From the NCBI RefSeq assembly GCF_003383095.1, contig NZ_PSYW01000002.1, positions 372,001 to 436,000 on the forward strand: a DNA stretch of 64,000 bases. Direction: 5' to 3'. The notes beneath the pieces were generated by a model. The model was not told where the DNA came from. It made no database searches and saw nothing but the letters and a program-made list of their open reading frames with translations. The translations under genes and the position numbers were made by a program. This DNA comes from Haloferax sp. Atlit-12N. GTDB taxonomy: Archaea; Halobacteriota; Halobacteria; Halobacteriales; Haloferacaceae. Shown here in pieces: positions 42,798 to 51,820 of the stretch; the stretch's first letter is position 1, and each line of letters starts with the position of its first letter.

Positions 42798-43657
42798 TGG
42801 TCGCGCCCGTTACGGACCGCGGATTCGGCCCCGCGCGGCACGCCGAACTCGCGCTCCTGCTCGAGGTCGCCGGCACGCCCAAGCCGGGGAACGTCGACCG
42901 CCGCCGCGACCTCTCGGACCTGCACTTCGAACAGTTCCTGACGGGCGCGGTCGGCTCCGCGGCCGGCCTCGAACTGGCGGCGTCGGGCGCGCCGGTCGGC
43001 GAAGCGTTCGAAGAGGCGGTCGCCGGCATGAGTCGGCAGGGCGGCGGCAACACCCAGTTCGGCTGTCTCCTGCTTCTCGTCCCGCTCGTCCGGGCGGCCG
43101 CCGCGGACGACCGCGACCTCTCGTCCGCCGGCGCGACCGCCGTGGTCGAATCGACCACCGTCGCCGACGCGGTCGGGTTCTACCGCGCGTTCGAACACGT
43201 CGACGTGGCCGTCGGCGACGTACCCGAGGACGCTCCCGACCTCGACGTTCGGCACGGCGGCGACGCGGCCGACGCGCTCCGAGACCGCGGATTCACGCTG
43301 TACGACGTGATGGACCTGAGCGCCGAGCGCGACGCCAACGCCCGCGAGTGGACCGGCGGCTTCGCCCGGACGTTCCGCGCGGCTGAGGCCATCCTCGCCG
43401 ATGACGGGCCCGTCACCGACCGCGTCGCTCGCGCGTTTCTCGACCTGCTCGCGGAGGAACCGGACACCCTAGTGGCGACGAACCACGGCGAGGCCGTCGC
43501 TCGCGACGTGATGGACCGCGCGGCCGACGTCTCCGACCTCGACGAGGCCGAGGAACTGGCCGACGAGTTCGTCGCCGAGGGAATCAACCCCGGCACGACC
43601 GCCGACATCGTCTGCGCGGCGACGTTCGTCGCGCTGGAGCGGGGGGTGCCGCTATGA
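42797..43657 (+). CDS. CitG-like (triphosphoribosyl-dephospho-CoA synthase family) protein
   Basis: 286 residues. Conserved: VAGTPKPGNVDRRRDLSD (nucleotide-binding), MSRQGGGNTQFGCLLLLVPL, and a C-terminal FVAEGINPGTTADIVCAATF. CitG makes the prosthetic-group precursor of citrate lyase; no citrate lyase is present. Its start overlaps the previous stop (TGATGG). In methanogens relatives occur with methanopterin and F420 genes, so a phosphoribosyl transfer to another cofactor precursor is likely. Confidence 0.85.
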   Translation: MVAPVTDRGFGPARHAELALLLEVAGTPKPGNVDRRRDLSDLHFEQFLTGAVGSAAGLELAASGAPVGEAFEEAVAGMSRQGGGNTQFGCLLLLVPLVRAAAADDRDLSSAGATAVVESTTVADAVGFYRAFEHVDVAVGDVPEDAPDLDVRHGGDAADALRDRGFTLYDVMDLSAERDANAREWTGGFARTFRAAEAILADDGPVTDRVARAFLDLLAEEPDTLVATNHGEAVARDVMDRAADVSDLDEAEELADEFVAEGINPGTTADIVCAATFVALERGVPL

Positions 43658-44340
43658 GCGACGACGAGAGGACGGACGCGGGGCGTCGCGCCGGCGACCG
43701 CGACGGCTGGCCCGTCGAGCTCCGCGGCGTCACCGAGGCGGTCGTCGCCACGCTCGGGCCGAACGACCGGTGGAACTTCGCGGCGCTCGGCGTCCACGCA
43801 CCGGAGTCCGGCGACGTTGGCGACGATGTCTCTCCCGGGTCGCTCCCACCCGCAACCGCGACGACGTGGGGAAACACCCGAACCCGTCGGAACTTCCACC
43901 GGCAGGGCGGCGGCGTCGTTCAGTTCGTCTCCGACCCGCGGACGTTCGTCGAGGCCGCGATGACGATCTACGAGCGTGACTCGCCGGTCCTCGACTCGGC
44001 CGACGCGTGGGCCGAAGTCGAGGCGACACCGGTCGATTCCGGCGAGGACGGCGGGACCGAGTGGGAAAAGTGGGACCTCCGGCCTGTCGATGCCGCGGTC
44101 GAGCGGACCCGGCCGTTCACTATCAACCGCGGCTTCGGCGCGGTCATCGACGCGACGGTGGCGGCCTCGCGCCTCGACGTGCCCGCTTTCGACACCGGCG
44201 ACCTGCTGGACCGACTCGACTACTTCGCCGAGACGGTCGAGAAATGCGGCGGAAACAGAGAGCGCGAGGCGTTCGCGAGAATCGACGAGTTGACGGGCTG
44301 GCGCGAGCGGGCGGCCGCGAGACGGAACGAATCGTTTTAG
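43654..44340 (+). CDS. DUF447 family protein
   Basis: 228 residues. The central VEATLGPNDRWNFAALGVHAPE-type opening, WGNTRTRRNFHRQGGG and FVSDPRTFVEAAM resemble flavin-reductase-like split-barrel proteins (DUF447). The start overlaps the previous stop (ATGA). Members are associated with H4MPT/methanofuran genes in methanogens and methylotrophs. Probably binds FMN; the reaction is unknown. Confidence 0.82.
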   Translation: MSDDERTDAGRRAGDRDGWPVELRGVTEAVVATLGPNDRWNFAALGVHAPESGDVGDDVSPGSLPPATATTWGNTRTRRNFHRQGGGVVQFVSDPRTFVEAAMTIYERDSPVLDSADAWAEVEATPVDSGEDGGTEWEKWDLRPVDAAVERTRPFTINRGFGAVIDATVAASRLDVPAFDTGDLLDRLDYFAETVEKCGGNREREAFARIDELTGWRERAAARRNESF

Positions 44341-44364
44341 TGTTCGTCCGGGGAATCTTCCGAC

Positions 44365-44553
44365 ATGGCAATCAAGCCCAAGTACGTCAAGCAGCTTGGT
44401 AACATCCTGCTGGAGCGATACCCGCAGGCGTTCAACACGGACTTCGAGACGAACAAGGACAGCGTGGAAGAACTGACCACGGTCGAGTCGAAGGGCGTCC
44501 GTAACCGCATCGCCGGCTACATCACGCGCAAGAAGGGCGGCCAGGGCGCGTAA
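44365..44553 (+). CDS. rps17e: 30S ribosomal protein S17e
   Basis: 62 residues. MAIKPKYVKQLGNILLERYP, FETNKDSVEEL and SKGVRNRIAGYITRKKGG are diagnostic for S17e. Length is normal for the archaeal protein. Follows the DUF447 gene after 24 bases. Confidence 0.95.
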   Translation: MAIKPKYVKQLGNILLERYPQAFNTDFETNKDSVEELTTVESKGVRNRIAGYITRKKGGQGA

Positions 44554-44746
44554 GTTCGAGTCAGTCGATTCTCTCTGCGAACACATCTTCTCCAGCCCAC
44601 GCGGAGCGGCCGCGCCGGTCCTCGCGCGCGCCGGTACTCAGTAAATGATACCCGTACAAATCGCTCCCCTCCGCTCCCCACCGCTCCGCACCACCTTCGA
44701 CCGGTCCGGAGGAAGCGTTTAGTCCGCCCTCCCGCGATGCTCCGAC

Positions 44747-45403
44747 ATGCGCGCCATCGGTCACCGCGGCTGTCCCGCCCTCGCCCCCGAGAACACGCTC
44801 GCCGCCTTCGATGCGGCCGCGAAGCGACTCGACTGGGTCGAACTCGACGTCCGACGGTGCGGCTCCGGCGAACTCGTCGTCTTCCACGACGAGACGCTCG
44901 ACCGCGTGACCGGCGCGACCGGCCGCGTCGCCGACACGAGCCTCGCGGACCTGCGGAAACTCACAATCGGCGACTCCGACGAGTCGATTCCGACGCTCGC
45001 CGCGGTGTTCGACGCCCTACCGGACCGCGTCGCGGTCAACGTCGAACTGAAAGAGATCGGTCTCGCCGACGACCTCGCGGCCGTCGTGGGTGACGCGGAA
45101 CACGAGGTGCTCGTCTCGTCGTTCGACGCCGACGCGCTCCGCGAGGTGCGCGAGGCGAGCGTGCTCCCGCTCGCCTTTCTCTTCGCGGCCGACTGGGGGA
45201 GCGCGCTCTCGGTCGCCACCGCGCTGAACTGCACGGCCGTCCACCCGCACTACGACCTGCTCTCGTCGGCGCGGGTCGAGGAGGCGCACGACCGCGGCTT
45301 CGAGGTCAACGCGTGGACGGTCCCCGACCGCGAGGTCGCGCGGCGACTCCGAGAGTACGGTGTCGATGGCGTCATCGTCGACGACCCGGCACTCGCCGAG
45401 TGA
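44747..45403 (+). CDS. Glycerophosphodiester phosphodiesterase
   Basis: 218 residues. MRAIGHRGCPALAPENTLAAF carries the HR and ENT active-site motif, VELDVRRCGSGELVVFHDETLDRVTG has the second His, and NAWTVPDREVARRL the final conserved element. Hydrolyses glycerophosphodiesters to glycerol 3-phosphate. Monocistronic; overlaps nothing. Confidence 0.92.
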   Translation: MRAIGHRGCPALAPENTLAAFDAAAKRLDWVELDVRRCGSGELVVFHDETLDRVTGATGRVADTSLADLRKLTIGDSDESIPTLAAVFDALPDRVAVNVELKEIGLADDLAAVVGDAEHEVLVSSFDADALREVREASVLPLAFLFAADWGSALSVATALNCTAVHPHYDLLSSARVEEAHDRGFEVNAWTVPDREVARRLREYGVDGVIVDDPALAE

Positions 45404-45404
45404 A

Positions 45405-45707
45405 CTACCGAGTCCGGGCGTCGCCGCGGAACGCCTGAAACGCCGTCTGGTTCCGTTGTACGCCGACCGCGAGCGAGACGAGCGCGACGACAATGCAGCC
45501 CCCGACAACGGCGGTCGGAAGAACCCCGTCAGGGAGGTAGCCGTTCGCCATCCCGAGTTCGACGCAGGTCCCGGCGAAGACGGCGGCCAGCGCCGCGGAG
45601 ATGAAGTCGGGTTCTCCCTCGTCGGCGTAGTATGCCGCGACAGCGACGGCGGCGAAGCCGGCGAAAACGGCGTTGAGAAACAGCCAGACGAGCGCGGATT
45701 GGACCAT
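45405..45707 (-). CDS. Small haloarchaeal membrane protein
   Basis: 100 residues with three hydrophobic segments (about 7-25, 38-50, 60-82). It contains no recognised motif. It converges with the phosphodiesterase gene (one base between stops). Confidence 0.65.
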   Translation of the reverse strand: MVQSALVWLFLNAVFAGFAAVAVAAYYADEGEPDFISAALAAVFAGTCVELGMANGYLPDGVLPTAVVGGCIVVALVSLAVGVQRNQTAFQAFRGDARTR

Positions 45708-45771
45708 GTCGGACGGACTGACGTCGGGAGAAAATGTAGCTGTTCTGTCGTGAACTCGCGGTCGACCCGAC

Positions 45772-46041
45772 TCAGAACCGGTCGACGCGGCCCGAGGCGG
45801 CCCACGCGTCGGTCGGCGCGCCGGAGGGGACGCGACGGCTACAGCCCGTGACCGATTCGAGGCGGCCGGCGTACCGCCAGCGCTCCTCGTTCCACGTCTC
45901 CTCGCCGTCGTCGGCGGCCGCGGCGGCCGCGGCGACCGACTGGTCGTGGAGATGCGCGCCGACGGCGGCGGCGATAGCCGCGGCCTCCTCGGCGTCGGCG
46001 TCGTCCGGAATCGACAATCCAGACAGCAGGTCCCCGCTCAT
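45772..46041 (-). CDS. pccX: Small third subunit of acyl-CoA carboxylase (PccX-like)
   Basis: 89 residues: [27 protein letters not shown], an Ala/Asp/Glu-rich stretch, then [17 protein letters not shown]. The last part resembles the C-terminal segment of small acyl-CoA carboxylase epsilon subunits. Its ATG overlaps the pccB stop (ATGA), so it is translated with pccB. In Haloferax mediterranei a small PccX was reported as needed for propionyl-CoA carboxylase; this gene sits in the equivalent position. Confidence 0.8.
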   Translation of the reverse strand: MSGDLLSGLSIPDDADAEEAAAIAAAVGAHLHDQSVAAAAAAADDGEETWNEERWRYAGRLESVTGCSRRVPSGAPTDAWAASGRVDRF

Positions 46042-47588
46042 AGCGGGATGTTGCCGTGTTTCTTGTCGGGTTGGGACTTGCGCTTGGAGTTCAGCATCCG
46101 GAGGTCGGAGATGAGGCGCTCGCGGGTCTCGCCGGGTTCGATGACGTCGTCGATGAAGCCGCGGTCCGCGGCGGTGTAGGGGTTGGCGAACTCCTCGCGG
46201 TACTCCTCGATGAGTTCGTCGCGGCGGGCGTCGGGGTCGTCCGCGGCTTCGAGTTCGTCGCGGTAGAGGATGTTGACCGCGCCCTGCGGCCCCATCACGG
46301 CGATTTCGGCGGTCGGCCACGCGTAGTTCACGTCCGCGCCGAGGTGCTTCGAGGCCATCACGTCGTACGCGCCGCCGTAGGCCTTGCGCGTGATGACGGT
46401 CATGAGGGGCACCGTCGCCTCGGAGTAGGCGTACAGGAGCTTCGCGCCGTGGCGGATGATACCGTTGTGTTCCTGGTCGGTACCGGGCAGGAAGCCGGGC
46501 ACGTCCACGAACGAGAGGATAGGGATGTTGAACGAGTCGCAAAAGCGAATGAAGCGCGCGCCCTTCTCGGAGGCCTCGATGTTGAGGGTGCCGGCGTTCA
46601 CGCGGGGCTGGTTGGCGACGATGCCGACCGAGCGGCCGTCGAGGCGGCCGAAGCCGACGACGATGTTCTTGGCGAAGTCCTCCTGCACGCCGAAGAAGGA
46701 GCCCTCGTCGAGGACGCCGTCGAGCACGTCGTGGATGTCGTAGGGCTTGCGCGGCTGGTCGGGGACGACCTCGGCGAGGTCGTCGTCGACGCGTTCGGGG
46801 TCGTCCCACGGTTCGACGCGCGGGGGGTCCTCGACGTTGTTCTGCGGGAGGTACGAAAGCAGGTGGCGGATGTCGTCGAGTGCCTGCTCTTCGGTGTCGG
46901 TGGCGAAGTGGGCAACCCCGCTCGTCGAGGTGTGGGTCGTCGCGCCGCCGAGTTCGTCGAAGGTGACCTCCTCGCCCGTGACCGTCTTGATGACGTCCGG
47001 GCCGGTGATGAACATGTGGCTCGTGTCGCGGACCATGAACGTGAAGTCCGTCAGCGCGGGGGAGTACACCGCGCCGCCCGCACAGGGGCCCATGATGGCC
47101 GAAATCTGCGGGATGACGCCCGACGCCTCGGTGTTGCGGCGGAAGATTTCGCCGAAGCCGCCGAGCGACTGGACGCCCTCCTGAATCCGCGCGCCGGCGG
47201 AGTCGTTGAGGCCGACGACGGGTGCGCCGACCTCCATCGCCTTGTCCATCACCTTACAGACCTTCTCGGCGAACACCTCGCCGAGCGAGCCGCCGAAGAC
47301 GGTGAAGTCGTGGGCGAAGACGAAGACGGTTCGGCCGTCGACCTCGCCGTAGCCGGTGATGACGCCGTCGCCGGGGAGCTTCGTCTCCTCCATCCCGAAC
47401 TTGTGGTTGCGGTGGGTCCGGAACTGGTCGAACTCGCGGAAGGTGCCGTCGTCGAGGAAGTAGTCGATGCGCTCGCGGGCGGTCATCTTGCCCTTGTCGT
47501 GCTGGGAGGCGATTCGGTCCTCACCGCCGCCCTTCAGGGCTTCCTCGCGCTTCTCGCGGAGTTCGTCGATCCGGTCTTCCATCGTCAT
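46038..47588 (-). CDS. pccB: Acyl-CoA (propionyl) carboxylase carboxyltransferase subunit
   Basis: 516 residues. Two crotonase-like halves: [20 protein letters not shown] and [16 protein letters not shown] in the N-half; [20 protein letters not shown] and [20 protein letters not shown] in the C-half. It transfers CO2 from biotinyl-BCCP to propionyl/acetyl-CoA. Partner biotin subunit pccA is at 31.9 kb. The start is the first of two close ATGs (second at 47582). Confidence 0.95.
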   Translation of the reverse strand: MTMEDRIDELREKREEALKGGGEDRIASQHDKGKMTARERIDYFLDDGTFREFDQFRTHRNHKFGMEETKLPGDGVITGYGEVDGRTVFVFAHDFTVFGGSLGEVFAEKVCKVMDKAMEVGAPVVGLNDSAGARIQEGVQSLGGFGEIFRRNTEASGVIPQISAIMGPCAGGAVYSPALTDFTFMVRDTSHMFITGPDVIKTVTGEEVTFDELGGATTHTSTSGVAHFATDTEEQALDDIRHLLSYLPQNNVEDPPRVEPWDDPERVDDDLAEVVPDQPRKPYDIHDVLDGVLDEGSFFGVQEDFAKNIVVGFGRLDGRSVGIVANQPRVNAGTLNIEASEKGARFIRFCDSFNIPILSFVDVPGFLPGTDQEHNGIIRHGAKLLYAYSEATVPLMTVITRKAYGGAYDVMASKHLGADVNYAWPTAEIAVMGPQGAVNILYRDELEAADDPDARRDELIEEYREEFANPYTAADRGFIDDVIEPGETRERLISDLRMLNSKRKSQPDKKHGNIPL

Positions 47589-47665
47589 GCCAGACCACCT
47601 TCGCTCATTGGAGCAACGGTCCGCAGTCCTCGGTCAAAGGAGTTCCGCAATCCGGCAACCCTTAC

Positions 47666-47681
47666 TTCGACAGTTGTCGAA
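47666..47681. promoter_or_regulatory. Palindrome upstream of pccB
   Basis: TTCGACAGTTGTCGAA has 7-bp arms TTCGACA/TGTCGAA around a 2-base centre, 78-93 bases before pccB. It is a possible regulator binding site; no regulator gene is adjacent. Confidence 0.4.
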
Positions 47682-47800
47682 GAATAGATGGAACAATCAT
47701 CATAGTTGTCGGCGGGCGGGCCGCTTCTCGCGGTCGAGTCGGCCGAAAATGGAGCAGTCGGAGTCGAATCAGTGCGCCGAACGCGGCGGGGAGACCCTAC

Positions 47801-49219
47801 TCAGACGACCGAGTCGGGCTGTCGGAGGCCGAAGAAGGCAGCGGCGGACGCGACGACAGCGACGCCGACGGTCGGCCAGAAGCCGATGGTCGTGTCCACG
47901 CCGAAGTGCGTGAGGAGCGTGAAGACGAGGAACAGCGGGAGGACGACCCCGACGGCGAAGAGCCACGGCGTGGCGAAAGACTTCGAGAACTCGCCCGCGC
48001 CGGCGGCGAACTCCTCGAGCGCCTCGCGGCCCATGACCCAGCCGACGAACAGGAGGAACGCGGCGAGACCGGCGGTCAGGAGGACGTTCACGAGTGGGCC
48101 GGCGACGAAGCCGAAGATGCCCGGGTTGAACGCGCAGACGGTGCCGGTGACGGCGACGAGCGCGGTCATCCCGACGACGGCGCGCCTGCGTGAGACGCCG
48201 TACTCGTCGACGAGGAACGCGACGGGGATTTCGAGCATGCTGATGGAACTCGACAGCGCCGCGAGCGTCACGACGGCGAAGAACGCGGTGGCGATGAGCG
48301 TCCCCGCGGGGAGTTGCGAGAACGCCCCGGCGAGGCCGACGAACAGCGCGCCCGGCCCGGTGCCGGTCTCGGTCGGATTGATTCCCTGCGAGAACAGGAG
48401 CGGGAAGACGACGAGACCGGTGATGACGCCGACGCTCGTGTTGAGGATGGCGATGGCGCTCCCGTCGAAGGGAAGCGAGCGGTCCTCGTCGAGGTACGAG
48501 GAGTAGGTTATCATCGTGCCCGCGCCGAGCGAGAGGGTAAACAGCGCCTGTCCGGCGGCGGGGCCGAGGATGGCAAAGAAGTTCTCGGTGATGACCGAGG
48601 GGTCGAACCGGAGGAAGAAGGTGTAGCCGGCGGCCGCGTTCGGCTGGGTCGCGGCCCAGGCGGCGAGACCGGCGAGCAGGACGAGCACGGCGGGCATCAT
48701 GACCTTCGTGCCGAGTTCGATGCCCTTGCGGACGCCCGCGAAGACGATGAGCGCGGTCAGGCCGAGAAACAGCAGATGGTAGAGCGCGGCGTCGACGCCG
48801 GCGGAGACGCCGCCGAAGTACTGGCCTGGATTGGTGAAGTACGCGGGATTTCCGCCGACGACCGCGGCCCCGCTTTCGAGGAGATAGCGGATAATCCACC
48901 CGCCGACGACGCTGTAGAACGAGAGCAGCGAGATGCCGGTGACGACCGAGAACGCGCCGACGACCCCCCACGTTTTCGACCCCGAGAGGTCCCGGAGCGC
49001 GCCGACCGGCGACTTCTTCGCGCGGCGGCCGATGACGAACTCGCCGAGGAGTCCGGGAACGCCGACGAGGAGAACGATGCCGAGATACACGACGAGGAAC
49101 GCGCTGCCGCCGTTTTCGGCGGTCTGCCACGGGAACCGCCAGATGTTCCCGAGACCGACCGCGCTGCCGACGGCCGCGAGGATGAACCCGAGCCGTGTTG
49201 CCCATGTTTCTCGTGTCAT
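47801..49219 (-). CDS. Sodium-dependent transporter, NSS/SNF family, copy 1
   Basis: 472 residues, about 12 helices. TRLGFILAAVGSAVGLGNIW with WRFP next to it is the unwound first helix binding Na+ and substrate in LeuT-like transporters; the long middle loops and FDPSVITENFF are as in the family. Probably amino-acid uptake. The start MTRETWATRLG is the family N-terminus. Its paralogue follows at 49392-50729. Confidence 0.92.
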   Translation of the reverse strand: MTRETWATRLGFILAAVGSAVGLGNIWRFPWQTAENGGSAFLVVYLGIVLLVGVPGLLGEFVIGRRAKKSPVGALRDLSGSKTWGVVGAFSVVTGISLLSFYSVVGGWIIRYLLESGAAVVGGNPAYFTNPGQYFGGVSAGVDAALYHLLFLGLTALIVFAGVRKGIELGTKVMMPAVLVLLAGLAAWAATQPNAAAGYTFFLRFDPSVITENFFAILGPAAGQALFTLSLGAGTMITYSSYLDEDRSLPFDGSAIAILNTSVGVITGLVVFPLLFSQGINPTETGTGPGALFVGLAGAFSQLPAGTLIATAFFAVVTLAALSSSISMLEIPVAFLVDEYGVSRRRAVVGMTALVAVTGTVCAFNPGIFGFVAGPLVNVLLTAGLAAFLLFVGWVMGREALEEFAAGAGEFSKSFATPWLFAVGVVLPLFLVFTLLTHFGVDTTIGFWPTVGVAVVASAAAFFGLRQPDSVV

Positions 49220-49391
49220 TGACACCCATTGCCAGTCCACCAGTAAAAGGGCTTTCGGACCGACGATACGTCATCGGAGAAATTTAACGGTTTTGAGTGG
49301 TCTACGCGTGAAAATCGTCGTCGAATAGTCGGAGAAAACGCATCGCTACCGATGATTCCTAACCGCTCGAAAAGCGGGACCGTTCGCCGCC

Positions 49392-50729
49392 TCAGAGGGG
49401 CGGGATGATGGCCGGGCTCTCGCCGAGGAACAGCGTCTGGAGCCCGAGAGCGAGCGTCGCCACGACGGCGACGATGACGAGCGTGCGAACCAGCCAGAGC
49501 CACGTCAGGCCGACGCCGTCGCCGAGTCCGCTGCCCTTCATCAGTTCGTCGATGGCGGGCGCGCCGTAGACCCACGCCGCGAAGACGAGGATGCCGAGGA
49601 CCGAAAGCGGAAGGAGCAGTTTGTAGGCGAGCGTGTCGAACCAGCCGAGCCACGCGGTGTCGATTGCCGACGGGACGCCGAGCAGGAAGATGACGCCGCC
49701 GAGACCGACGGCCATCTGCGGGCGGGAGACGTCGTAGTTGTCGATGGACCACGAGACGACGACTTCGAGGAGGCTAATCGCAGACGAGAGCGCCGCGATG
49801 AGCACGACCACGAAGAAGACGAGGCCGATTATCTGGCCGCCGGGGATGTCGGCGAACGCGCCGGCGACGCTGATGAACACCGCGCCCGCGCCGCTCGTGT
49901 TGGGGTCGATTCCCTGGGCGAACAGGAGCGGGAGGACGACGAGACCGGCGAGGATGCCGACGAAACTGTTCAGGAAGACGATGGTGATACCGTCGCCGAA
50001 CAGGCTCTGGTCGCCGTCGATGTAGGAGGCGTAGGTTATCATCGCGCCCATGCCGAGCGACAGCGAGAAGAACGCCTGTCCGACCGCGAAGGGGACGATG
50101 TCGGCGAAGTTCTCCGTGAGCGCGTTGAAGTCGGGCGAGAGAAAGTACGCGTAACCCTCCGACGCGCCGGGGAGCGTGAAGGCGAAGGCCGCGAGCACGC
50201 CGAGGATGACGACGATGCTCGGAACCATCAGTTTCGTCGCCTTCTCGATGCCGTCTTCGATGCCGGCGGCGACGATGCCGACGACGAGCGCCATGAACAC
50301 GGCGTGGAGCGCGAGCGCGTCCATCCCGGCGGACACCTGGCCGAAGTACTCGGCCGGGGCGGCGAAGTACGCGCCGGTCAGGCTGCCGCCGATGTACCGG
50401 AGGACCCAGCCCCCGACGACGCTGTAGTACGACAGAATCCAGAAGCCGGTGAACAGGCCGATAGCGCCCACGACGCGCCACTCCTTGTAGCCGAGCTTCT
50501 CGAAGGCGTTGATGGTGTTCAGGTTGGTCTTGCGTCCGATGACGAACTCGGCGAGGATGGCCGGGAGGCCGATGCCGAGCGCCGCGATGATGTAGACGAT
50601 CAGGAAAGAGGCACCGCCGAACTGAGCGGTCTTGAACGGGAACTGCCAGATGTTCCCGAGGCCGACCGCGCTGCCGACGGCCGCGAGGATGAACCCTGCC
50701 CTGGTTGCCCACGTTTCACGTTCGGTCAT
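49392..50729 (-). CDS. Sodium-dependent transporter, NSS/SNF family, copy 2
   Basis: 445 residues, about 12 helices; opens MTERETWATRAGFILAAVGS with SAVGLGNIWQFP as the Na+/substrate site (Q for R of the WRFP motif in copy 1). Clear paralogue of the neighbouring gene and transcribed in the same direction, 172 bp upstream. Likely different amino-acid specificity. TTTATC at 50764-50759 is the TATA box. Confidence 0.92.
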   Translation of the reverse strand: MTERETWATRAGFILAAVGSAVGLGNIWQFPFKTAQFGGASFLIVYIIAALGIGLPAILAEFVIGRKTNLNTINAFEKLGYKEWRVVGAIGLFTGFWILSYYSVVGGWVLRYIGGSLTGAYFAAPAEYFGQVSAGMDALALHAVFMALVVGIVAAGIEDGIEKATKLMVPSIVVILGVLAAFAFTLPGASEGYAYFLSPDFNALTENFADIVPFAVGQAFFSLSLGMGAMITYASYIDGDQSLFGDGITIVFLNSFVGILAGLVVLPLLFAQGIDPNTSGAGAVFISVAGAFADIPGGQIIGLVFFVVVLIAALSSAISLLEVVVSWSIDNYDVSRPQMAVGLGGVIFLLGVPSAIDTAWLGWFDTLAYKLLLPLSVLGILVFAAWVYGAPAIDELMKGSGLGDGVGLTWLWLVRTLVIVAVVATLALGLQTLFLGESPAIIPPL

Positions 50730-50758
50730 GTCTATCACCCTGTTGCCGATGTGGGTGT

Positions 50759-50764
50759 GATAAA
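50759..50764 (-). promoter_or_regulatory. TATA box of the NSS copy 2 gene
   Basis: TTTATC on the minus strand, 30-35 bases before ATG 50729. Confidence 0.4.
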
Positions 50765-50980
50765 TGACGCGGTATGCCGTCGCATATCGGAGTGAAAATC
50801 GACATAATTCTCCAACCAACTATAGGATGTGGCACGTTCGTCCGAATTCAGACCTCGATTAGCCTCATTTTTCTAACGAGTGTCGTGTTCGTGAATCCCT
50901 TGCGCACCGCGTAAAAATTCGTGCGCACCACAACGAATGTCATGCCCTCTCGTGGCGAATGTTGCCACGAGCCAGGCGAG

Positions 50981-51688
50981 TCAGGCCTCGCCGTAGACCG
51001 GGACGGCCGCGCCGCTCGTCACGGGAGTCGCGTCCGAACAGAGCGCGAGGACGGTCCGGGCGATTTCCTCGGGTTTTACCCACTTCTCGAAGTCGGCGTC
51101 GGCCATCATCTCGCGATTCATCGGCGTGTCGATGACGCTCGGCATCACCGCGTTCGCGCGCAGGACGCCGCGGTTCTCCTCGGCGATGGTTTCGGTGAGC
51201 AGGCGGACGCCCGCTTTCGAGGCCCGATAGATTCCGTCGCCTTCGCCGCCCTCAAGCGACGAGCGGGCCGAGACGCTCACGACGGAGCCCTCGGTCTCCC
51301 GGAGGTGCGGAATCGCGTGTTTCGACGCGAGGAACATCGTCTTGAGGTTCACGTCGAACAGGAAGTCGAAGGTGTCCGCCTCCGTCTCGTCGATGGGCGT
51401 TCCGCCGCGCCACGTCCCGGCGATGTTGGCGAGGTGGTCGAGACGGCCGAAGTCGGAGACGACTGCATCGACGACGCGCGCCACGTCGGCCTCGTCGGTG
51501 AAGTCGCCCTCGTAGAACCGGACTCCTTCGGCCTCGAAAAAGCCGTCCTCGTCGTCGGGTTCGACCACGTCCGCGGCCGCGACCGACGCGCCAGCATCGT
51601 GAAACGCGCGGGCGATTGCGCCGCCGAGCGCGCCGCTCGCGCCGGTCACGAGAGCGACTGTTCCGTCGAAGTCGAATGTCACGTCCAT
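50981..51688 (-). CDS. Short-chain dehydrogenase/reductase
   Basis: 235 residues. TGASGALGGAIARAF cofactor loop, a catalytic Ser in VVSVSARSSLEGG, YRASKAG Tyr/Lys. Start MDVTFDFDGTVALVTG. Substrate unknown. A TTATG-type box lies about 27 bases before the start. Paired with the NAD(P)-type quinone reductase 132 bp upstream in the same direction. Confidence 0.88.
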   Translation of the reverse strand: MDVTFDFDGTVALVTGASGALGGAIARAFHDAGASVAAADVVEPDDEDGFFEAEGVRFYEGDFTDEADVARVVDAVVSDFGRLDHLANIAGTWRGGTPIDETEADTFDFLFDVNLKTMFLASKHAIPHLRETEGSVVSVSARSSLEGGEGDGIYRASKAGVRLLTETIAEENRGVLRANAVMPSVIDTPMNREMMADADFEKWVKPEEIARTVLALCSDATPVTSGAAVPVYGEA

Positions 51689-51820
51689 GACCGTGCGGTA
51701 CGTGCGCACGGGACATAATTCGGTCGCGGCTGTGCGCCCGTCGGCGACCGGCCGCGTCGTCACCCTTCCGCGTCGGTGACCGCCTGCCCGGATTGCCCCG
51801 GGCACGACGAGGCGGTCCGG

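Noticed and set aside
46056..47687. 543-residue frame antisense to pccB
   Set aside because: No family features; shadow of the carboxyltransferase gene.
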